Below, piece after piece: positions 36,776 through 45,595 of a DNA stretch of 64,000 nucleotides; the first letter of the stretch is position 1, and every line of letters starts with the position of its first letter. The notes beneath the pieces are model-generated. The model did no database searches. It saw nothing but the letters and a program-made list of their open reading frames with translations, and was not told the origin of the DNA. The position numbers were made by a program, and so were the translations under genes. The stretch comes from Moraxella osloensis (GTDB lineage Bacteria > Pseudomonadota > Gammaproteobacteria > Pseudomonadales > Moraxellaceae). The stretch is taken from contig NZ_CP014234.1 in the NCBI RefSeq assembly GCF_001553955.1, positions 310,001 through 374,000 of the forward strand. Direction: 5' to 3'.

Positions 36776-39007
36776 ATGCTAAACATAGTGAGTCGTACAA
36801 AAGCCAGCAAAAAACCCAACGCCAAAGCGCAAACATTGAGCGAAATCATGATTTTGGCGGTGGTATGGCTCCTGTTAATTGGCGCATTTTTACTGGCAGA
36901 TTATGCCCATTCGCCCAAACTGCAGCGTTATCAACTCGAACTCACCAGCTATACCGAAGGCATAGCCAAACCGCAACTGCTCAGCAAATATTGTGGCGAC
37001 AATGTCATTACTAATCTGTATGACAACCGTAATGACCGCAACTATGGCATGACTCAAGCCTGCCCCCAAGCCAGTCAGCCCACACAATTAATCAGTGAGG
37101 CAAAGCAACATTTTGCCAAAACCCAACAAGCTTTAGCGGCCGCATGGCAAGCCCAAGGCAAACAGCAACGCCAAACCGAGCTGGTTGAAAATGAAACCGA
37201 AGTGAATTTGGGGGGCGATAAACTCAGCAATCGCCAAGACTGGCTAAACCTTAATGCTAGCGGGCAACTCGATAGTTTAGACAAGCTAATGGCGGTAAAA
37301 ACCGATAAATTATCCCCCGCCGACCAAGCCAATTTTGCGGTGTCATTGCTTGCGGTTGCCGATGGCAATCGACGTTTTGCCTACAATCGCCTGTTTAGCA
37401 ATCAGCCTGCCATTGCCAAACTGTTAAATCAATCGGCAAACGATGTCGCCAGTATCTATGACGCCAATAACAACCAACAAAAAGCCCTGCAAGCGAACAA
37501 TTTACTGCCGTTAATTGGCACGCCTACGCATTTGGGGATGCTCACTCAGGTGTTTGTTTGGTCGTGGGTAACGTGGGGCTTGCTATGGCTGTCGCGGCGT
37601 AAGCATTGGCTGGAAGTGTTACCGATAGCCATCACTGTGTGGGGACTGGTTATTGCAGGTGTTAGCCATACAGTGATATTGCCGATGATGGTGGGGGTCG
37701 TGCTGTTTTGCGTCGGCGTGCTACTAAGTGTGTTAACGATTTTTTCACCCATGCGTCGGTTGATGGAAAAATTCCCCGACAACCGTACCATGCTGTCATC
37801 CGCGTGGATTTATCCGTTGTTTGTAGGCTTTGCCACCTTTGGCTTGATGATTTTATTTGATTTAAGCACCCGTAGTTATCTGTCACTGCGTTATATTTTT
37901 CTCAATCATTTCAAAGATTTGTTTTGGTGTTTTGTGTTTATTAGCCTGGCTCGCCCGATTAGCAGTTTGGTTAGTTGGGGGCTTAAAACTCTCATTGCCA
38001 ATAACTTACTACACAGCAGCTGGGGCAATGTCAAATCGGCGATGACTAAAGCGCGTGTGTGGCTACTTGCCTTTGCGGTGGGCTATCTGGGCTTGGCAGT
38101 GTTGATTCACAGTGACAGTGCGAAAGTCGCTGAATTGTCAAAGATTTGGCTGATGGTGTTTTTGGGCGTGTTTTTGGCGATTAACCAACGCGGTTTGATT
38201 AATCATCTGTTTTTTCGCTCCAAAAAAATGACCCTGCTGCTTGCTTTTTCGGTGGTGTTACCATTTATCGCACTGGGTATTGCCAATGAAAAAGGCACCA
38301 TGCTGGTATTTTTGTTTTTGTTTACCTTTTTGGTGGGCGTGGCGCTATCTAACAAGATTTTCCAAATGGGCGGGCGGGGTTATATTTTGGGCGTATTGTC
38401 GAGTACCGCGATTTTGCTTTTGCTGATGATGGTGTTGGTGAATTTAAGCGGATTTGATGCGCGTACTGCCGAGCGGGTCAATGCGTGGGTCAATCCGTTT
38501 GTGGCGAGCAACGATCAGATGGCGATTTTGCATTGGTTTCGCGATAGTGTGCCGATGATTGGCTATGGGTTTGGCGATATTCCGTGGTGTGGTTATCACT
38601 TAACAAACAGCCATTTGTCGGGCTGTCAAGGCGTACCGCTACAGATGCAAAGTGACTATACCATTACCTCGGTGATGGCAGTGGTGGGTATCGGGGCCAG
38701 TGTGGGGCTGATGATGGTGTATTTTGCTTGGCTTGCGCTCATTGCCCGTCAGCAGATGGCGTTTGCCAGTGAGCAGATGAAATCACGGCTGTTATCGGGC
38801 GGTTATTTTTTGCTGGCGTGGGTGATTTTGCTGTGGGTGGTGATTACGGTGTTTCAGGCACTTGTCACCATTTCGGGGAATTTGGGAATTTTACCGCTCA
38901 CGGGGGTGACGTTGCCTTTTTTAAGTTATGGCACCAGTAATTTATGGCTCAATAGTATTATGCTCAGTTTGGCGCTGTTTCAGCCGAAGTTGATGATTAG
39001 GGAATAG
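36776..39007 (+). CDS. SEDS-family (FtsW/RodA/SpoVE-like) glycosyltransferase with large N-terminal exported domain
   Basis: SEDS proteins polymerise lipid II into glycan strands together with a class B PBP. This 743-aa protein shows SEDS features in order: VAELSKIWLMVFLGVFLAIN, LGIANEKGTMLVFLFLF, WVNPF, IGYGFGD, SDYTITSVMAVVGIG and the diagnostic end GNLGILPLTGVTLPFLSYGTSN. FtsW and RodA are about 370-410 aa; here an extra TM helix (~25-45) and a ~200-aa, Cys-containing exported domain precede the multi-TM core. The start is ATG at 36776, with GGAAAA upstream; an in-frame TTG lies 12 bases earlier. It is probably a third SEDS besides the housekeeping FtsW and RodA. Confidence 0.86.
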   Translation: MLNIVSRTKASKKPNAKAQTLSEIMILAVVWLLLIGAFLLADYAHSPKLQRYQLELTSYTEGIAKPQLLSKYCGDNVITNLYDNRNDRNYGMTQACPQASQPTQLISEAKQHFAKTQQALAAAWQAQGKQQRQTELVENETEVNLGGDKLSNRQDWLNLNASGQLDSLDKLMAVKTDKLSPADQANFAVSLLAVADGNRRFAYNRLFSNQPAIAKLLNQSANDVASIYDANNNQQKALQANNLLPLIGTPTHLGMLTQVFVWSWVTWGLLWLSRRKHWLEVLPIAITVWGLVIAGVSHTVILPMMVGVVLFCVGVLLSVLTIFSPMRRLMEKFPDNRTMLSSAWIYPLFVGFATFGLMILFDLSTRSYLSLRYIFLNHFKDLFWCFVFISLARPISSLVSWGLKTLIANNLLHSSWGNVKSAMTKARVWLLAFAVGYLGLAVLIHSDSAKVAELSKIWLMVFLGVFLAINQRGLINHLFFRSKKMTLLLAFSVVLPFIALGIANEKGTMLVFLFLFTFLVGVALSNKIFQMGGRGYILGVLSSTAILLLLMMVLVNLSGFDARTAERVNAWVNPFVASNDQMAILHWFRDSVPMIGYGFGDIPWCGYHLTNSHLSGCQGVPLQMQSDYTITSVMAVVGIGASVGLMMVYFAWLALIARQQMAFASEQMKSRLLSGGYFLLAWVILLWVVITVFQALVTISGNLGILPLTGVTLPFLSYGTSNLWLNSIMLSLALFQPKLMIRE

Positions 39008-39016
39008 GGGAACTTT

Positions 39017-39320
39017 GTGGCTATACCTCAACAAGATTTATTGCACAATAAAAACCAAAATCTTGATGTTGAATTATTGCTTAAATTAAAACAACCGCAC
39101 CCAACTGCCTTTGAAAAATTTGCCATAGATTTAATTAAAAGTGTCGCTAAAGCACGTGGCGGTGAAGTCGAAATTTTCCATAACGGTCAAGTCGGTGATG
39201 GTGGAGTAGATGGGGTAATTGAAGCACCAAAAACATATGTTACGAAACAAGATTGCTGTAATTGAAAAAATAACATCATCCTTTGAAATTGACGAAAGTT
39301 ATTTTGATAAATTTAATTAA
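39017..39320 (+). pseudogene. Remnant of an Mrr-type restriction endonuclease
   Basis: The first 80 codons (GTG start) match the beginning of an Mrr nuclease domain: FEKFAIDLIKSVAKARGGEV and GQVGDGGVDGVIEA, in which Asp-Gly-Gly-Val-Asp-Gly belongs to the catalytic core. The frame then breaks. A different frame continues from about 39240 with VIEKITSSFEIDESYFDKFN and a stop at 39318, which resembles the extreme C-terminus of Mrr proteins (Tyr/Phe-x-Ile-Asp-x-x-Tyr-Phe). The middle of the gene, including the QxK part of the active site, is missing, so the gene is a deletion derivative. It is AT-richer than its neighbours and follows the SEDS stop by 9 bases. Confidence 0.72.
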
Positions 39321-39598
39321 GCTAACGTAATCAGTTCTGGCTTTTTTTCCAAAAGCCGCATGAGCGTAATCGTTGCCCCTGTAGGGTGTCTTGTACCTTG
39401 CTCCCAATTTTGTAACGTGCGAGAACTTATATTTAACTTATCGGCGAATTGTGCCTGTGTTAGTCCTGTTTTAGCTCGGATTGCCTTAATATCTGGCAAC
39501 TCATAACTAAAAACACGGCTTGGCTCGGCTTCGCCTTTGGCAATGCTTAATGCTTGAGAAAGAGATAATGATAAATCATCATAAAATTCATTGCTCAT
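39317..39598 (-). CDS. higA2: HigA2-like antitoxin (Xre-family HTH)
   Basis: A 93-aa protein with an N-terminal partner-binding segment (DDLSLSLSQALSIAKGE) and a C-terminal helix-turn-helix with the sequence LTQAQFADKLNISSRTLQNW, followed by EQGTRHPTGATITL. The SSRTLxNWEQG pattern and the gene order toxin-then-antitoxin match the HigBA2 systems described in Vibrio cholerae. It overlaps the toxin gene by 11 bases and is read from the same minus-strand promoter. It likely represses that promoter by binding the palindrome at 39960-39978. Confidence 0.85.
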   Translation of the reverse strand: MSNEFYDDLSLSLSQALSIAKGEAEPSRVFSYELPDIKAIRAKTGLTQAQFADKLNISSRTLQNWEQGTRHPTGATITLMRLLEKKPELITLA

Positions 39599-39929
39599 TG
39601 TGTAGTACCTGTTTGATAGCGTTTGTGAATTTACGCAAATTTGCTTTTTCTGCGGCAGATAGTGTGACTTTTTTTGATTTTGGGTAAGCCAATAACATAA
39701 AAAACTTGCCCGACTCCTCTATATAATAGTAAATGATACGCATACCACCGCTTTTACCAGTAGAAGATGATGACGACCAACGAGTTTTACGAACACCGCC
39801 TGTACCTTGAACTAGGTCGCCTTGCTGGGGATTTTTTATTAAATCCTCTTGCAAATCTCGATAATTATCATCGTCTGTTAAATCTTTAATTTGCTTGGTA
39901 AAAAGCGGTGTTTCAATAAAGTGCAACAT
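39588..39929 (-). CDS. higB2: HigB2-like toxin (RelE superfamily mRNA interferase)
   Basis: A 113-aa protein in the RelE/HigB family, whose members cut mRNA in the ribosome A site. Hallmarks are LIKNPQQGDLVQGTGGVRKT and GGMRIIYYYIEESGKFFMLL. The GDxxxGTGGxRKxR box is that of HigB2 rather than of ParE. It is first in the operon, with the antitoxin downstream. The cassette is oriented against the surrounding operon, consistent with insertion. Confidence 0.87.
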   Translation of the reverse strand: MLHFIETPLFTKQIKDLTDDDNYRDLQEDLIKNPQQGDLVQGTGGVRKTRWSSSSSTGKSGGMRIIYYYIEESGKFFMLLAYPKSKKVTLSAAEKANLRKFTNAIKQVLHNEQ

Positions 39930-39959
39930 GGTTTTTCTAAAAATATGTTAATGTATTTT

Positions 39960-39978
39960 AATACTTCAATGAAGTATT
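39960..39978. promoter_or_regulatory. Palindromic operator candidate of higB2A2
   Basis: AATACTTC (39960-39967) and GAAGTATT (39971-39978) form a perfect 8-bp dyad with a 3-nt centre, 31 bases before the higB2 start and 30 bases before the downstream PBP gene. It fits an antitoxin autoregulation site. Binding here could also affect expression of the PBP gene, which has lost direct linkage to the operon promoter. Confidence 0.55.
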
Positions 39979-40008
39979 TTCAATAATTGATTTACACGGA
40001 TTAAGGTA

Positions 40009-42999
40009 ATGACCGAAAACCAACCCCCGAAAGACGAAAACAGTCAAGAAACTATGAACAGTGGCAAGTTAGAAACTGTCCAAAACATAGATTTGGACAA
40101 TCCATCACCGACTGATAGTATCAATGCCTTAGATGATCGCGAAACTGCGATGCCTAGCAACTCGTCTAAAAAAGCCAAAACAATTAAAGATGACAGCCGT
40201 CCTGCCAGTTTTCGGGTTTCTCAAGCGCTTTACAAAACCATTTTGACCAACTTACAAGTGATTTTGGTGGTGTTTGTTGTCGGTCTTATCGGCTGGGTGG
40301 CGTGGTATCTCTCGCCCTTAACCGCCTCAAATACCACCTACAATGCAGAGGCGAACGAAAACGCCGTGTCACTTGTCGTCGATAACCTGGGTATGGCGGA
40401 TGTGGTCAACCAAGCCAACAGCCAAAATACTAATACCCAAAGTGCAAACGCTAATCTATCAAGTTCGGTCAATGCCACGCCTGCCAAAACGTGCGATTTA
40501 ACTCAGCCAAAAAACCAAGCCCGTTTTACCGACAGTATCAACCGCGTCAATCAAAGTCTGCTCAGCTTGTATCAGCAAAAACGTCTAGCCAACCAATACC
40601 AACTGCAAACTGCCAGCCTTTGGCAACAAGCCTGTGAGCAACATATCAACGAAGACGCGTTAGCCTTTGCGCTAAAAACGCTTGCTAGCCCGGAGCGATT
40701 GTTGCAACTACAATGGCGAGAACAACAGCCCAATCGCCGCAATCAAAACGACCCCAATGTCGCCCATATGCCAACCAATTGGCTCACCCAAACCAACCCT
40801 TGGTATGGGCTGCCGGGCTGTGTGTATATCAAAACCGCCAAAACGGCGGACAATCAAACAGGCTACCTGTACGTCGATAATCGTAGCAATACCATGACTG
40901 ACACAGGTGACGTTGACCCATTAACCCAGCTTTGTAACAACCCTAGATTGATTCCGGTGTCAGTCAAATCCTTGTTGGCGAAATCATTGACAGGGGCGGC
41001 GACTTTACCCAATGCACCAGCATCTGACTCCAACAATGCTTTTACTAAAACCAAAAACGATATTCAGAACCAAGCCAATGGCGTGCTGCAAACCCTCCAA
41101 GACAAACCCACGCAAGACCCGACAAAACGGATTGCCTCCACCAGCAAAACCGAGGTTGCTTTGCCGACCAACCTAGGGTTGATGTATAGCGAATTGTCCA
41201 ACATCCACGCCAGGTATTTTGACCGCCAGTTATTGGACGCTTATCAAAGCTACCAACAAAAAAATGATCAACGCAGCTGGTGGCAAAAACTCACGGCACC
41301 GCCAATCAATAGTATCAATGTCGATGGCTCAGATATCAAAATCGGCTACAACATGGCGTTAACCCTGGATCCCGCCGTACAGACCACCGCCCAGCAAGTA
41401 GCCGATTGTGTTACCAATAATCCCAATGCCGCGGACTGTAATAGCGTGCTGTCGCCTGCGTTGCAAAACGTCGCGGATGGCATGTATGAGAACGCCTTGG
41501 TACGCAGTATCGGTATCGCGGTGATTGATGTCAAAACCCAAGGCGTGCTTGCCCTTGCTAGCGCTGACTCCAACTGCTACCGTGTCGATAATGGCGATAC
41601 CACGATTAAGCCCACAGGTTGCCCGATACTGTGGAAAAAAGACTGGAGCAAGCAAAACCTCATGAACCATGCGTTATACCAAACCGTGTACCCAGGTTCG
41701 ACCGTTAAAACCGTACAAGCATTGGCACTGGTACGCGCCAATCCACGGTTTAAAAATATGCAAACCCCTGAAGCGCAATATCTCAAACAAGTGATGGCAA
41801 GCTCCTCTACCGAAAAAGTGGCGAACTTTTTATATTGTCACCGTACCACCAGTGCGATGTCATTGCAACGTGACCGACAAGGCGTTTGCCCAGGTATGCC
41901 CGCCTTTAAAAAAGCCAGTGATGACATGGGCTGGAGTGTGAATTGTGCCGATAAAGGGGGCGTGAATTGTGGGTTTAAAGATTTATTGTTTGGTAAAGCC
42001 TATAATAGCGACCCGATGCTACAAAGCCGCTATTTTTCAGGCGTACTGCTCACCGATGGCAAGCAAGATTACACCACCAAGCAATTACAATTTACCGAAA
42101 GCCAAGTGGCAAGCTGTGTCAAAGCCAATGGCGGACGTATGAACGGGGCGTGTCGTCAAGGGGGCGATATGCTCAATGCCAGCATGAACCAAGTGTTTGG
42201 CGCAGGTAATGCCAAAACCTCGGTACTGGGTGTGTCGGATATGTTTGCCAATCTGCTGATTGCTGATAATGGCGCGACCCAGCGTCGTGGCGTGCATTTA
42301 ATTGAGGATTTGTGGGGTGTCAATCAAATTCCACTGCGCCCTAAAGCCTGGCGAGGCGATGCCCAAAGTCAAGAGACATTGACCACAGCTACCAGCCAAC
42401 TCGGCGCCACGCCACTGGGCATCAACCAATCTGACGCTCGTGGTGCGCTCAATTTATTATCAGGTACGCTGCTAGCAGGCACAGGCTTGGGCGGCGGCAA
42501 TGGCACAGCTTTTGCTGCTTGTAACCAAGCGATTGGTAGCTGTGCCTGGACACAGGGCGTGATAGTGGGCAAAACAGGCACACCCGGCTTTAACTACCCA
42601 ACCCGCCAAAACGGTCGCAGCTTTTATACCCCGAATGTCACCGCCAGTATGGTGGCAAATCTGTGTAACAATGCGGACATTCGCGCAGGCAAAGCTCAGC
42701 CATCGGTGGCGTGTTATGCTCGTCCGTATAAATGGTTTGTCTATGGGCTAAAAGATAAAAATGGCAAATGGGATAAAGCAGTAGCGGTATTGGTTGAACG
42801 TAACTGGACTAAAAATGGCTTGGTCGATGACCCTCGCGATGGCATTAACCGAGCGGTACAGGCAGGCATGATATTAGCCAAACAGATGTATCAAAGCTCA
42901 GCGATTAGCCATCCTACCAACGACAAACCGCTGGCGGATTTAGTGGCTAGTCCAGCCACTGATACTACGCAAGCTGTGAAAAAAACACAAACCCATTAA
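40009..42999 (+). CDS. Cys-rich class B PBP-like transpeptidase
   Basis: A predicted D,D-transpeptidase cross-linking peptidoglycan. The 996-aa protein has a long cytoplasmic tail, one TM helix (~82-105, VILVVFVVGLIGWVAWYL) and a large exported part. All three active-site motifs are present in order: SxxK as YPGSTVK (Ser564, Lys567), SxN as SMN (725-727) and KTG as GKTGT (855-858). The spacing is larger than in FtsI or PBP2, and the C-terminal half carries insertions. There are 18 Cys, all after the TM helix, implying many disulfides. AAGG precedes the ATG. Pairing with the SEDS gene suggests a dedicated synthase. Confidence 0.85.
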   Translation: MTENQPPKDENSQETMNSGKLETVQNIDLDNPSPTDSINALDDRETAMPSNSSKKAKTIKDDSRPASFRVSQALYKTILTNLQVILVVFVVGLIGWVAWYLSPLTASNTTYNAEANENAVSLVVDNLGMADVVNQANSQNTNTQSANANLSSSVNATPAKTCDLTQPKNQARFTDSINRVNQSLLSLYQQKRLANQYQLQTASLWQQACEQHINEDALAFALKTLASPERLLQLQWREQQPNRRNQNDPNVAHMPTNWLTQTNPWYGLPGCVYIKTAKTADNQTGYLYVDNRSNTMTDTGDVDPLTQLCNNPRLIPVSVKSLLAKSLTGAATLPNAPASDSNNAFTKTKNDIQNQANGVLQTLQDKPTQDPTKRIASTSKTEVALPTNLGLMYSELSNIHARYFDRQLLDAYQSYQQKNDQRSWWQKLTAPPINSINVDGSDIKIGYNMALTLDPAVQTTAQQVADCVTNNPNAADCNSVLSPALQNVADGMYENALVRSIGIAVIDVKTQGVLALASADSNCYRVDNGDTTIKPTGCPILWKKDWSKQNLMNHALYQTVYPGSTVKTVQALALVRANPRFKNMQTPEAQYLKQVMASSSTEKVANFLYCHRTTSAMSLQRDRQGVCPGMPAFKKASDDMGWSVNCADKGGVNCGFKDLLFGKAYNSDPMLQSRYFSGVLLTDGKQDYTTKQLQFTESQVASCVKANGGRMNGACRQGGDMLNASMNQVFGAGNAKTSVLGVSDMFANLLIADNGATQRRGVHLIEDLWGVNQIPLRPKAWRGDAQSQETLTTATSQLGATPLGINQSDARGALNLLSGTLLAGTGLGGGNGTAFAACNQAIGSCAWTQGVIVGKTGTPGFNYPTRQNGRSFYTPNVTASMVANLCNNADIRAGKAQPSVACYARPYKWFVYGLKDKNGKWDKAVAVLVERNWTKNGLVDDPRDGINRAVQAGMILAKQMYQSSAISHPTNDKPLADLVASPATDTTQAVKKTQTH

Positions 43000-43027
43000 T
43001 AAAAAAGTTAACCATTAAGAGTAAATT

Positions 43028-44617
43028 ATGGCTTACATCACTACCAATCACCGGTTTATCATTGACGACAAACACCCAAGCGATGTGTTTGATGAAATGG
43101 AAATTTTCTTTAGCCTATACACCACCGCCATTGATGACTTACAACGGGTGAGTGTTCAGCTCTCCGTGCCGACGAGTTTTGATATCACTGCCAATAAGAA
43201 AATGGCAGAAAGCTACCGACAATTTACCCAATCGCTCAAATACACCATGCCTGATATTCATATTTTGCCGATTAAAACCCATACCCCCCAAACAGCGGAT
43301 GACGACGACATAGCCAGCCAAGCAGATAATTCGGTCATTTTGCTGATTCAACGGCTTGACGGCTATGCGCTAGATGACGAAGACGAAAACCCCAGTCTAT
43401 ATAGAAGTGTGTTAGGGCGACTGATTCCACGTTTTGCTGAAGAAAAATCCGAGGTGGGATTCTACCCTGAACGCGCACCAATCACCTTGCCTGAGCCTAT
43501 CGGGCAACCAGCGCCTTCAGCCCCGATACCGGTAGCGCCGCAGCATCCAACCCAACCTGTTTCGCCACAACCGCAGCCTGCTCAAGCGTATCAAACGCCT
43601 GTGCAACAGGTTACCATGCCGAACCAGCAATCAGCCATACCGCCTTCAAACCCCAACCCAGTACCCGCAGTTGCGCCGATGCAGCCGCCGATGGTGAATA
43701 CTGAGCCTGCACCACATAAGCCACAACCTACGAGGGTGCAAGCGCCAATTCAAACGCCAACAGCTGCGCCCAAGCCGATGGTCACTGTGTTGCCAAACAT
43801 CCAAACATCCGCCAAGCCGTATCAAGATTTATTGACCGATGCGATTATGGCAGCGGCGAAACAATTGGTGGATAAATCCCAAGTGATCACTCAAATCACC
43901 TTAAAATCTAATGATGGACTGACAACCGCGATGGTGGAGCAGTTATTTAGCAGTTTTAATCATGCCCATGAACCCACTAATACCCCGCATGATGCCATTG
44001 ATTTGGTATCTTACGGTTATGAAGTATTAAAACCCAAGCTTGCCACAATTGGGGTGACTTTGTCCGACGAAGCGCAATTTGGGTTAAAAGCCAAAGTGCC
44101 AGCCAAGCCAACTGATATCGCACGCTTGCAAAAAGGTGAGGTATTTAGCAATGAGATTAAACTGGGTGTTAAATTCCTGACTCAGGCACAGCCAAACTCA
44201 AATCATCATATCGTAGCAAGCCCGCCCTTTAGTACTGCTAGTACTGCGCCACGCCAAGCGCAAAGCAAACTGCCACAGTTGAACCAAAATCTACAGCAGA
44301 TTGTTTTGACCATAAAAACTGTGGATGGGCTAGGGGAGCGCCAACAAAAAGTACGCGAGTTTCCGATTGTGTTTGCCAGTCGTGAGGCGCAAATCGCGCA
44401 TGCCTTACGTCTATTTGCCGCCAATGACCTAAAGCCTGCAAGTGGCGTGTATTTTGCGATTGTCGAATCTCAAGGACAGCTGCTGATTGATGAGATTGAC
44501 CCCAATATCAACATTACCCGAAACGGTCAACCCATCAACCGACATGATGTTTTGCTGCCCAATGATGTGTTAAGCATTAATCATGCGATAACTGTGCAGC
44601 TGTTGTTAACCCAATAA
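43028..44617 (+). CDS. Pro-rich protein with possible FHA-like C-terminal domain
   Basis: A 529-aa soluble protein of three parts. Residues 1-150 are an acidic alpha/beta region of unknown family; ~150-265 is a Pro/Gln/Ala-rich disordered linker; 265-529 are two conserved-looking parts. The end (roughly 425-529, with NITRNGQPINRHDVLLPNDV and VLSINHAITVQLLL) resembles the last strands of an FHA fold, where Asn-Gly-x-x-Ile/Val-Asn and a Leu-x-x-Asp-x-Leu turn are typical. I do not see the Arg/Ser/His residues needed for phosphothreonine binding, so it may be a degenerate FHA. It would be the scaffold of the locus, like FhaA in actinobacteria. AAGAG precedes the ATG. Confidence 0.55.
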   Translation: MAYITTNHRFIIDDKHPSDVFDEMEIFFSLYTTAIDDLQRVSVQLSVPTSFDITANKKMAESYRQFTQSLKYTMPDIHILPIKTHTPQTADDDDIASQADNSVILLIQRLDGYALDDEDENPSLYRSVLGRLIPRFAEEKSEVGFYPERAPITLPEPIGQPAPSAPIPVAPQHPTQPVSPQPQPAQAYQTPVQQVTMPNQQSAIPPSNPNPVPAVAPMQPPMVNTEPAPHKPQPTRVQAPIQTPTAAPKPMVTVLPNIQTSAKPYQDLLTDAIMAAAKQLVDKSQVITQITLKSNDGLTTAMVEQLFSSFNHAHEPTNTPHDAIDLVSYGYEVLKPKLATIGVTLSDEAQFGLKAKVPAKPTDIARLQKGEVFSNEIKLGVKFLTQAQPNSNHHIVASPPFSTASTAPRQAQSKLPQLNQNLQQIVLTIKTVDGLGERQQKVREFPIVFASREAQIAHALRLFAANDLKPASGVYFAIVESQGQLLIDEIDPNINITRNGQPINRHDVLLPNDVLSINHAITVQLLLTQ

Positions 44618-44674
44618 ATAGGCGTAAAGTAAAACGACATCGATAAAGTGGTTTTTTAAGATGATAGAGTTAAT

Positions 44675-45586
44675 ATGATAGAGCGTGGCATAAAACCCAG
44701 TAAGTTATATTTACCCCATGATAAGTCGTTTATGGGTGGGCGGCTTATCGATTATTTGGCAGCGCATTTTTCTCATATTAGTTTGGCAAACTGGCAACGA
44801 CGATTTGACAGCGGTTTAATTAGCCTTGAGCATGGTGAGCCGCTCAAACACGATTCGCCCTATTTGGCAGGGCAAACCATCTTGTACTATAGGCAGGTTG
44901 AAAATGAGCCTATCATTCCATTTGAGCCTAACATTCTTCATTTGGATGAACATCTGCTGGTGGTCGATAAACCGCATTTTTTACCCGTTACACCGTCAGG
45001 TCACTATGTCAGCCAAACCCTACTAGCCAAATTAAGAAATCATCCAGACTTACAGCAGTTAGCCGTGAATGATATTTCACCCTTGCATCGGTTGGATAAG
45101 GACACGGCAGGCGTGATGTTATTATCGGTCAATCCAAGTAGCCGCGCTTACTATCATGCGCTGTTTGCCGATAGACACATACACAAAACTTACCACGCCA
45201 TAGCACCGACTCGTAGCGATTTATGTTATCCCATTCACATCCATTCCAGACTTGAGCGTGGCGAGCCGTTTTTTTTAACCAAGACGGTGGCAGGTGAGCC
45301 CAATGCGCACACTATGATTGAATTGATTAAAAATAACGGGGCGTTTAGTTTATACCGATTAACCCCGGTGACGGGCAAAAAACACCAGTTGCGGGTGCAT
45401 ATGGCAAGTTTAGGTATGCCGCTGTTACATGACAATTTTTATCCCACTGTTAATACTGTCAAGCCCCAAAGCAGTAGCGATTTTACGAAGCCTTTGCAAC
45501 TGTTGGCAAAATCCATCGCGTTTATTGACCCTATTACCCAGCAAGCAAGGCGTTTTGATAGTCAGCTACGGCTGATAAAAATCTAA
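44675..45586 (+). CDS. RluA-family pseudouridine synthase
   Basis: A 303-aa RNA pseudouridine synthase without a clear S4 domain. The catalytic segment is LHRLDKDTAGVMLLS (Asp nucleophile). Others are LLVVDKPHFLPVTPSG, GEPNAHTMIELI and TPVTGKKHQLRVHMASLGMP. The N-terminal 85 residues (MIERGIKPSKLYLP, GGRLIDYLAAHF) differ from RluA/RluC/RluD and mark the subfamily usually annotated only as 23S rRNA pseudouridylate synthase. The target base cannot be told. It ends 9 bases from the convergent thiE stop, with no terminator between. Confidence 0.88.
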   Translation: MIERGIKPSKLYLPHDKSFMGGRLIDYLAAHFSHISLANWQRRFDSGLISLEHGEPLKHDSPYLAGQTILYYRQVENEPIIPFEPNILHLDEHLLVVDKPHFLPVTPSGHYVSQTLLAKLRNHPDLQQLAVNDISPLHRLDKDTAGVMLLSVNPSSRAYYHALFADRHIHKTYHAIAPTRSDLCYPIHIHSRLERGEPFFLTKTVAGEPNAHTMIELIKNNGAFSLYRLTPVTGKKHQLRVHMASLGMPLLHDNFYPTVNTVKPQSSSDFTKPLQLLAKSIAFIDPITQQARRFDSQLRLIKI

Positions 45587-45595
45587 GTGATTGAT

